Of a stretch of DNA of 64,000 nt, positions 57,194 to 64,000 are shown piece by piece; within the stretch, counting starts at the first letter, position 1, and each line of letters opens with the position of its first letter. Origin of the DNA: Puccinia triticina. Taxonomy: Eukaryota > Basidiomycota > Pucciniomycetes > Pucciniales > Pucciniaceae. The translations under genes and the position numbers were made by a program. The notes beneath the pieces are model-generated. The model ran no database searches. It saw nothing but the letters and a program-made list of their open reading frames with translations, and was not told where the DNA came from. Location: contig NC_070567.1 in assembly GCF_026914185.1 (NCBI RefSeq), positions 124,001-188,000 of the forward strand. The letters are read 5' to 3'.

Positions 57194-59358
57194 AAAAAAG
57201 ACGGGTCAGGCGATCCTTCAGGTAGCTCCACGATCCTCCCGCAGTGAGTCATGACCGCCTTCTTCCCATAAGCCGGGAATTCGCGCTCCCATCGCCCCTT
57301 CTCGACCGGACATAGAGAAAACTCGATATTGCGGCCCTCCGAATCCGGGAGAATGATCCTTTCCCCGCCAGTGGGTGAGAACAACAAAGTAGCCTCGAAG
57401 TCGATAAGGAATGGTCGACCCAAAATGAATGGGCTATCCTGGCGCGTGATCCAGAAGTGGCAAGTGCCTATGATGCTCTTGCCCACCCGAATAGGGACAT
57501 CCTCCGCCACTCCAATCAACTCACAGGCTTGATTATTGATGCCGTAAACAGCGGATGAGAAGTTGACCCGCGGCGTGAGGTTGAAGCGCTTCGCCATTGC
57601 ATCTGAAATGATGTTAAGCTGGGAGCCCGAGTCAATCAGAGGGGACGACGAGTGCTCCCCAGCTCCGACCAAGCATGCGAGATAGCCTAGGGGGCAGGAA
57701 TAGAGGTTTGGTTCGGGAGTTGATTCTGCGAATTCGGTCCCTTCGGCCAGAGTCCCGGAGTGAACCTTCAGATCGTCTGGGCCGACCTCCACGCGACGCC
57801 GGGCCACCCATCTCTTCATCCCATCCGCTACAGCTGGCGAGATTGAACAGATCTCGGCGACCGTCATCGAAACTGGTAGATCTGAAATTTTTCTGAGGAC
57901 GCCGTCCACTGCATCAGGATGATCTCGGGAGACCTCCCGCTCAAACCTAACTTTAGGAGGTGCGGCAGCTTTTGGTGGCGTAGCCGGTCGTACTGGAGCT
58001 TCCTTGAGGGAAGAAACAGGTGGCTGCGGGTCGTTCATGATCCGATCGAAGAGTTCCGCCTCCTCCTCCGCGTTGTCCTTTTCGGGGTCCGCAGGAGAGC
58101 CCGCCGCCTTCCGCATCGGCCTTTTAGGATGATTAGATGGAACGAGGGGAGCCTTGTAAGGCCGAGGCTCCTCGTGCCGCTTCTTTCCAGCCGGATCGGA
58201 CTCATAAGCCCCAGCGAATGACTGAGACGATACCGCTGGGGGGTACCATGGCTGCAATGACCCACAGCTTGCCTTGTACTCGGTCGTAGCGGCAGCGGAT
58301 GATTGGCGAGTGGGCGTCGATGGCCTGGGTGGCCCAGAAGAGGAAGAGGGCTGATAAGAAGCGACTACATGCCGAATCGGGCGACTGCGGTCGAAGGGAA
58401 TCAGAGCCCCATTCGGAAGGAAGAAATTTGTACCTCGTTGCTCGACGAGACCCGCCTCCTTGTCCTTTTGGAGCTCCGGGCATCGAGCCGTTCCGTGACG
58501 CTCCCGATGACAATAATAACACACTAGCGGTGGGCGCTCCGTCGACGTCGAGACCTTCCCACCTTCTCCTTTCATGTACTGCTCGAATGCTTTGAAAAGC
58601 TTGGTGAGTTCCTCCATAGACGGCTCGGTTTTAGGAGCAGAATCAGTTGTCTTCGGGCGCTGATCCTCGCCCATCTTCTTCATCACATCGTTCGCGGTTT
58701 GGAAAGGAGAAGCCACCGGGGCTGACGTTCTTGTGTCTTCGAAAGTGAGAGATATCTGTCCTTTCATGACAGTGTCGACTTCGCTTCGCAAAATCTTAAA
58801 AGAAGGCAACCGAGCCCGATTATCGGGTGTCACAATCAGAGTATTTTCTTTTATGAGCTGATCCCGAATACGACCCTGGAAACCTTCCGAAAACGCCTGA
58901 TAGAAAGGCTTCTTAAGCTCTTCGGCCGATTCGACATGACTCTTCGAGACCAGGTAGGCTTGAATTGGGTCCCAAGCCTTGCGAAACGAGTGATAGTCCG
59001 ATACCGACGCAACACCCCCTTTTTTTACCCACGTATTGACCAAACTGGTGATGTCCCTCTCGGTGAACAGAGCCTTGTCGACATCAACCCAGTAGCTCAG
59101 CATAGCAGCTTTGAGCTTCGACCAATCGGGCGGCTTATAGCCATCGAGCGTCGCCAGGATAGTCCGGGTTTCCCCATCCTCAACAAACGAGCCGATCTGA
59201 CGAGCCTTGTCGTAATCCGACGCGCCGTCCAATTCCGCAGCTAGCTCGTAGTCATCCAGAAACAGCTCGACTTCCGAGCCCGAGAACTTCAGTGCCTTGT
59301 TTTGAGGCTTGATCTTGACCATCCTCGCTCGCGGAGGGTCCAAAGAGTTGTCGGCCAT
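57190..59358 (-). CDS. Gypsy-B Gag-protease protein (722 aa)
   Basis: N-terminal and central Gag domain (capsid-like, FSGSEVELFLDDYELA near residue 25), zinc knuckle CYYCHRERHGTARC at about residue 280 (C-x2-C-x4-H-x4-C), a basic Pro/Ser-rich linker, then an aspartic protease with LIDSGSQLNIIS at about 580 and ILGRPFLIDFEA. It therefore packages the RNA and cuts the polyprotein. The start at 59358 follows an intron-like leader (AAGTAAGT near 59478, TTTTCCCCTCAG before the ATG). The stop TGA overlaps the ATG of the pol frame as ATGA. Confidence 0.9.
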   Translation of the reverse strand: MADNSLDPPRARMVKIKPQNKALKFSGSEVELFLDDYELAAELDGASDYDKARQIGSFVEDGETRTILATLDGYKPPDWSKLKAAMLSYWVDVDKALFTERDITSLVNTWVKKGGVASVSDYHSFRKAWDPIQAYLVSKSHVESAEELKKPFYQAFSEGFQGRIRDQLIKENTLIVTPDNRARLPSFKILRSEVDTVMKGQISLTFEDTRTSAPVASPFQTANDVMKKMGEDQRPKTTDSAPKTEPSMEELTKLFKAFEQYMKGEGGKVSTSTERPPLVCYYCHRERHGTARCPELQKDKEAGLVEQRGTNFFLPNGALIPFDRSRPIRHVVASYQPSSSSGPPRPSTPTRQSSAAATTEYKASCGSLQPWYPPAVSSQSFAGAYESDPAGKKRHEEPRPYKAPLVPSNHPKRPMRKAAGSPADPEKDNAEEEAELFDRIMNDPQPPVSSLKEAPVRPATPPKAAAPPKVRFEREVSRDHPDAVDGVLRKISDLPVSMTVAEICSISPAVADGMKRWVARRRVEVGPDDLKVHSGTLAEGTEFAESTPEPNLYSCPLGYLACLVGAGEHSSSPLIDSGSQLNIISDAMAKRFNLTPRVNFSSAVYGINNQACELIGVAEDVPIRVGKSIIGTCHFWITRQDSPFILGRPFLIDFEATLLFSPTGGERIILPDSEGRNIEFSLCPVEKGRWEREFPAYGKKAVMTHCGRIVELPEGSPDPSFL

Positions 59359-59384
59359 CGCAAGGGGAAATCTGAGGGGAAAAC

Positions 59385-59482
59385 CAAACAGGGAATCGAG
59401 GGGCGGCTCACAGCGGTGGCGATGATGCTTTGACCAACGTAGTAGACTTCGGAGGTGCTACTAAGTGGAGGGGACTTACTTC
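59385..59482 (-). repeat. Gypsy-B internal repeat, copy 1 (leader)
   Basis: On minus: AGAAGTAAGTCCCC, then AGCACCTCCG, then GCCACCGCTGTGAGCCG. Contains a strong splice-donor match. Related copies are at about 56750-56850, 56360-56455 and 53105-53192. Confidence 0.6.
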
Positions 59483-59746
59483 TGCTGCTCCTATGCCCCG
59501 CTACTGAACACCTAAAAAAAAAGAAATAAAGAAACGACCGGGTCCTCAAACGTTTTGATCCTGAAACGCGAACGGGACCGACTTGAGCGAGGCGAGGGAC
59601 GAAGATGATCGGATTGATGCGGGTCCAGAACAAAGGGAACCCAACTGGTTTCAGCGACGATTCTCGGTAATTTGGATGAATAGGAATTGAAAGAAAAGAA
59701 GAAAAAAGAAAAGTTTAACCGCCAAACGCCTCAAAACCACAGTTCG

Positions 59747-59794
59747 AGACTGTAAATCTTGAGGTCGCTGGTTCGATCCCGGCTCGGGGGACCA
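59747..59794 (-). other. Gypsy-B primer binding site with a 48-nt tRNA-Tyr match
   Basis: Plus strand: an anticodon arm CGAGA-CTGTAAA-TCTTG (anticodon GTA), variable AGGTC, T-arm GCTGG-TTCGATC-CCGGC, acceptor strand TCGGGGG, A, CCA. Only the last 18 or so bases are needed for priming. The non-templated CCA shows it is a primer site or a copied tRNA and not a tRNA gene. Confidence 0.8.
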
Positions 59795-59797
59795 AAT

Positions 59798-60509
59798 ATG
59801 GAGCTCCGTCCGGTGCTAGGCCGGCGGCAGCGCTGGGAGGGGAAAAGGTGCTCTGGGAGCTGCCCTCACGGATGGTCCGGAAAAGAGTCGTAGGGGATTC
59901 GGGGTGATAGCTTTGGTGGAGTGGTTTTGAGATTTCGCCGGGGCTTGGATCCTCGGCGGCGGTTTGGGTTTGTTGGGAAGGTGGATTCTGGAAGGGACTC
60001 TGGGAATTCTTGATGGGACTCTTGACTCTTGGGACTCGGAAAAGATTCTTGCTTTGATAACTCCTGACTTGGATCAGAACAGGTGCTATGGCCTCCTATC
60101 CTCCAAGTTCGCCGGGAACTTGGATTCCTGGAGGCCTGTCACAAGCATGTCATCATCTCCTCGCGCGCCGTGCGCGCGCACACACCAAAGACAACAGAAA
60201 AGAAGAAAAGAAACACAACACAAAAATGAAGCAGAGGGCAGAAAAAAATGAGAGACATGATAAATGGAAGAGTGAGAGAAGAAAAACAATCCAGAAATAA
60301 GAAACAGATAATCTGTGTTAGGACCAAGAAATGTGAAGATAAGTGAGTGAGAGGGGGGGGAAGAGTTGGGAGTGAAAATAAAGAGAGTGGGACAGGGGTA
60401 AGAAAGAGAATCCAGAAGAAACTGAGGGAATCTTGAGGGTTGGGCCTTGAAGCTTGAGTCTTGATCTTGAGGATTGAAAATGAACTTGACCACCATATTG
60501 ACCACCACA
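59798..60509 (-). repeat. Gypsy-B 5' LTR (712 bp)
   Basis: Same sequence as the 3' LTR. On minus it starts TGTGGTGGTCAA and ends GGAGCTCCAT before the primer site. Confidence 0.95.
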
Positions 60510-60554
60510 CCGGTGATTATATCACCTATATTTATGTCAGTGCCAAACAGGGCC

Positions 60555-63413
60555 TATGTCATCTATGTATATAATTAGCCATCCTAGTCCAAGCTCTTCA
60601 CAGAAGATGGTATTCATCATTCTTTGGAAATGTGATGGGGCATTTTTAATTCCAAAAGGCATTCTGAGATATTCATAAACACCTTTGTGTGTTATAATTC
60701 TCAGGTATTTTCTTGCACGTTCTGTTACTACATTCTGATGAAATCCTTTTAAAGCATCCATACTTGTAATGTATTTTGCTTTGGCCAGGTTTGTCAGTAT
60801 CTCCTGTATCCTTGGTATAGGATATCTGTCTGGGACTGTGTAGGTGTTCAGGGCACGGAAATCTCCTACCATGCGTGATTTACCATTATGGTAGGTTATA
60901 ATTACTGGTGTGGTTATTTCTACTTCTTCATTATGCCCTACTTTTCTGAGTACATTGAGCCTTACTAGTTCATCCAGGTGTTTGGCAAGCTCTTCTCTTG
61001 CTCTGGGACTTGCTGGATAAGCTGGTCTCCTTAATAAAGGTGGGTAGGGGCGCTCAATGTTCAATATAATATCCACTTCATGGCCTATAACTGCCCCTAG
61101 TGGGTCTTTATCTGATGCAAATGCATTCTTGTTCCTATATAGCATGTTGTGTAACTGTACTAATTGGTCTACACTCAGTTTATCATTAAAGTTAGCTTCT
61201 GCTAGTTGTTCTCTTCCAAATCTCTCCTTTTCTTCATCCTGTATTTCTACTTGTTCTACAGGTAAAGGCTCTTTGGATTTAAATAGGAATTTCTTCTTTT
61301 TATTGTAATTTCCAATAGTAAAGTATCTTTCTCTGCTATTAGTTATGTCAAAGCCATAGATATTTAAGTAGTCATTCCCTAGTATGAAGTGTTTACTGAC
61401 TGTGTCTTCTATCACAATAAATTCCACTGTCATTCTAACTGATCCTGTTGGGTGAGGGATTATTATTGGGCATTCAAATACTCCTATTGGCTTCATGATG
61501 CTGCTGGCACTGTTTATTCTTACTTTCCCTAGTGGTAGAAGGATGTCTCTGTAGTCTGGGCATAATTTTCTCAAGTATGTCTCAGGTACTACTGAGCAAT
61601 ATGCTCCACTGTCTAGTAACATTTCTGCTTCTCTACCATTGAACAATATGTGTGTAATGTTTGTTTTACCAGCTGTGTAGCCTTTCCCTCTTGTGGGTTT
61701 GGTCTTCATCAGTCTTGCTTCCTGGATGTTTCCTATAGGTTGTCCGGGATGCCATGCCTGTGGTAAATTCTGCTCTGTTTCAGCTTCAGCCACTTCTATG
61801 TCTATGTTAATCATATTACAAGACCCTGATGAGACTGAAGACCCATCATCATGTGTTTCCTCTGTGTCTGATTGGGTCTTTTCTTCAGCTGTTTCTTCTG
61901 CCTCTATTTCAACATTGTTAATGTTTTTCTTAGGTTGAGGGCAGTTTGGTGAAGTGTGTCCCATTTTGCCACAGATGTAGCACTTCTTATCCTTCTGATA
62001 ACTCTGGTCTTTTGAAGAGGATGGTTTTTTCTCTTCTGTTTTCTCAGTTTTATCTCCTTGGTATCTAGGCTTATATATTCTGCCAATGCGTGTACGTGTA
62101 GTTATATCTTCTAATGTGTTGACTATATCTTCTGTACTTGCATTGTAGGGTAGTCTACTTTTAATGGCATGTTCTAGATCTCCTCCACATTTTTTCAGGA
62201 TTCTCAGGTGGACTTCATTGTCTGTTAAATTAGGCCAAATGGCTTTCAGCCTATCTTTCTGAGATATTACCCATTTCAGTGGATTGTCCTTTTCAATGTC
62301 AAAGGTGCTCTCATCAAATTTATTTTCAATTTTGAAGCGCCATGCTGGGCTTCCCCATTTACTGTTAATTTGTTCTTTCCACCATTCCCAAGATTGTTTG
62401 CCATTTGTTGAGTGTAGGTCTGTAAACCAGCGCTTGGCACAACCTTTGAAAAGACTGTTAAGCCTTCCAGTGATTGAGGAATCACTCAGTTCAAAATCTT
62501 CTTGGTATAAATCAATTGTTTTAATAAAGTCCAAGTGATCATATTCTCCTTCACCTCTAAATGATGGCCAATCTTTAATTCTAGGTACATCTTTAGAGTT
62601 GTCTCTCATAGTTTGGATACTAGGATTATATGATTGTTCTTTGAAGAATGGTGTTGGTGGGACTGTGTACTCTTTTCTCAAGGGTGTTTCTTCCTCTGCC
62701 ATTCTTCTGAAAGGATTACTAGATTGATGTGGTGGTACATCTTTCATTCCTTCTTTGTATGGTGTCTGAGTTTGAGGTTGCACTTGTGTATTGTGGCCAA
62801 TTTTTTGTGCTATGTTATCCATGCTGGCCATGAGTTTACTCTGCATTTCATTAAACTTATTGTTAATATTGATGATTTCATCTGCCATAAGTTGTTCTAG
62901 TTTATCAACTTTGTCCATTATCTCAAGTATGTTTTCATCTTGAGTTTCACGGTTTTCTGACTCATGCTCACTATCTATTTTTAATTGGTCCAATTTACTG
63001 GTAATATCCAATCTGTTAATATCAGTATGTATTGCATTTAATTTGGCAATTACTGTAGTTTCTTTTGCATTTGGATGAATTTCTGTGGTAACTTTTTGTA
63101 ATTTATTATTATAATCTACAAGTCCTAATTTAATATTGCTTATTTGTTGTATAATTCCTGTGGTTTTCTTAACCTCTGGTACAATAATTTTAATATCTTT
63201 AGCGCTTTCTACCGCATTTTCTGCTAAGTTTTTAATTTTAAAAGCGCTATCATGTACATTAAGGTGGATAGCATTGATTTTACTATCAATGTGCTCAATA
63301 TTTTTAATCAAAATTTGATTAAAAAAATCTTCTACGCGTGCTAAAGGCTCATTTGGGTCAATGATCTCTTCGATTTTCTCAGTCTTGTCCTTTTGTTTAG
63401 GAATACTGTTCAT
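60555..63413 (-). pseudogene. Gypsy-C Gag-protease-RT (N-terminal part), cut by a MITE
   Basis: About 950 codons open from an ATG at 63413. It has a long coiled-coil-like Gag N-terminus (many heptads to residue 200), a capsid-like part (WPSFRGEGEYDHLDFIKTID, WEWWKEQINSKW), the zinc knuckle CYICGKMGHTSPNC and protease LLDSGAYCSVVPE. RT follows with FRALNTYTVPDRYPIPRI, MPFGIKNAPSHFQ and the catalytic YIDDI, where the foldback MITE begins. This part has no stop, so damage to Gypsy-C is mainly by insertion. Confidence 0.85.
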
Positions 63414-63700
63414 TTCTTGGGCTATAGCATTGGATTCTTTATTGTTAACATTAATACTATGTTTCTCTCAAACTTGTGGATAGGAATTAATACTAGTTTA
63501 TTTAGTAGACAGCAGGACAGGTTCTTTAACAGGTAACGCGGTCTCTTTATTGGACGGAAGGACATGTTCAGTGGTAGGAAAAAGATTAGAGTTTGAAACT
63601 ACAGGTTCTGTGTTGACAAGATGAGGTTGTTTGCCTGTAATGTCCGGATTACTATTCTGATATGTAGATTGTACCGGTATATACTTGTCGGGATTATTAC

Positions 63701-64000
63701 CTATTCCTCAATTGCATCCTTGACCTCCATGAGAACTCGAGCCATGCGGAAAGTTTCTTTCCACTTGTTCTCGCCCTTTTTTGGCTTTTGCTCGTAGGGT
63801 TTTGGCTTCGATCCCGACACTTCTGGTTTGGATTGGTCAATTTTTGGGATCTTGTACGGTTTCTTTGGATCGCGCTCTTTGCTTTCCTTTGCTGGCTTCT
63901 TGTTGTTCTCGAGCACTTTGATGTGTTTTCTCTCCGTGTACGGGTTCCACCCGTCCAAGTACTTCGCAAGTATTTCCTTCCAAGGGAGGAATTTCTGAAT
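63701..64000 (-). CDS. Gypsy-C N-terminal frame, partial at the window edge
   Basis: Open from the window edge to a TAG just below 63701. Lys/Pro-rich (DGWNPYTERKHIKVLENNKK, KKPYKIPKIDQSKPE) and ends MARVLMEVKDAIEE. It may be the start of Gag, with the frame shifting in 63414-63700 before the main frame, or a separate leader protein. Not recognised beyond its position in Gypsy-C. Confidence 0.4.
   Translation of the reverse strand: MQKFLPWKEILAKYLDGWNPYTERKHIKVLENNKKPAKESKERDPKKPYKIPKIDQSKPEVSGSKPKPYEQKPKKGENKWKETFRMARVLMEVKDAIEE

Larger units (their letters stand above)
52308..60509 (-). mobile_element. Gypsy-B: young, apparently intact Ty3/Gypsy element
   Basis: LTRs 52308-53019 and 59798-60509 are each 712 bp; the only difference I noticed is a T/A at about 53008/60498. 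TSD CCGGT is at 52303-52307 and 60510-60514. A primer site for tRNA-Tyr lies three bases inside the 5' LTR. Two long uninterrupted frames cover Gag-protease and RT-RNase H-integrase. All expected parts are present, so recent or current activity is plausible. Confidence 0.95.
51962..60554. mobile_element. Foldback MITE (about 386 bp) split by Gypsy-B
   Basis: Outer pieces 51962-52307 and 60515-60554. The ends are GGCCCTGTTTGGCA and TGCCAAACAGGGCC. The two arms of about 190 bp are nearly perfect inverted copies meeting at about 52148 (ATATCACTTTTGACC). The RT of Gypsy-C is cut right after YIDDI; the flanks ATA and ATC look like a 3-bp target duplication with one change, fitting a PIF/Harbinger-type MITE. 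Confidence 0.8.
40203..64000 (-). mobile_element. Gypsy-C: chromodomain Ty3/Gypsy element, cut by four insertions, 5' end outside the window
   Basis: Coding order on minus: N-terminal frame (64000-63701), Gag-protease-RT (63413-60555), rest of RT, RNase H and integrase (51961-49713), chromodomain tail (45541-45120), purine tract AGAGGGGGCAAG, then the 3' LTR (45082-40203). Interrupted by Helitron-2 (in the LTR), Helitron-1, a 243-bp MITE, and a foldback MITE that in turn carries Gypsy-B. Exact excision of Helitron-1 restores the reading frame. Confidence 0.85.

Noticed and set aside
59747..59794. tRNA-Tyr gene
   Set aside because: Only the 3' part (anticodon arm to CCA) is present and it carries CCA, which eukaryotic tRNA genes lack; its place three bases from an LTR makes it a primer site.

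Overview
The window is eukaryotic and most likely comes from a rust fungus (Pucciniales, Puccinia-like). Genes are split by short GT-AG introns (66-105 nt where measured). The two recognisable host genes belong to fungal-type families: a paraoxonase-like protein and a seven-transmembrane protein with a GLTKY motif. About 80% of the DNA is nested transposable elements. The organism call is inference; the gene and element calls rest on sequence read directly.

Host part, 1-8486. An unrecognised two-exon gene (+) ends at 1561. It converges on a multi-exon gene (-) for a fungal seven-transmembrane protein (2293-4022). Next is a multi-exon paraoxonase/arylesterase-like gene (-, 4828-6828) that appears to contain a 15-nt microexon. 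Its promoter side (6829-8486) is non-coding.

First repeat block, 8487-28550. A Ty1/Copia element (8492-20257, +, TSD CAGCA) carries a second Copia element (9144-14681, -, TSD ATAAT) inside its 5' LTR. A degraded Ty3/Gypsy element (20910-28550, -) follows. It has been hit by a solo LTR (23174-23994) and by a miniature LTR element (TRIM, 26732-27368, TSD GGTGA). The TRIM's LTRs contain a tRNA-like class II module.

Middle, 28551-40202. This holds tRNA-derived SINE copies, a foldback structure of about 1 kb, and a PIF/Harbinger-type region. The Harbinger region has a SANT/Myb-like protein gene on + and a broken transposase on -, each behind a related inward-facing promoter arm.

Onion-like block, 40203-64000. 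A chromodomain Gypsy element (-) was inserted in the Harbinger transposase region and then cut four ways. The insertions are two non-autonomous Helitrons (40325-44282 and 45542-49712, both TC...CTAG at A|T targets), a 243-bp MITE (51181-51423) and a foldback MITE. The foldback MITE itself received a young, apparently intact Gypsy element (52308-60509, TSD CCGGT). The first Helitron carries about 50 tandem 46-bp units, each able to form a 36-nt hairpin. The second carries pieces of host genes, including a DHHC-type palmitoyltransferase, and a hAT-like MITE.

Most unusual points: the tRNA-like LTR module and half-tRNA primer sites, the long tRNA-Tyr match next to the young Gypsy element, the hairpin array, and the gene-carrying Helitron.
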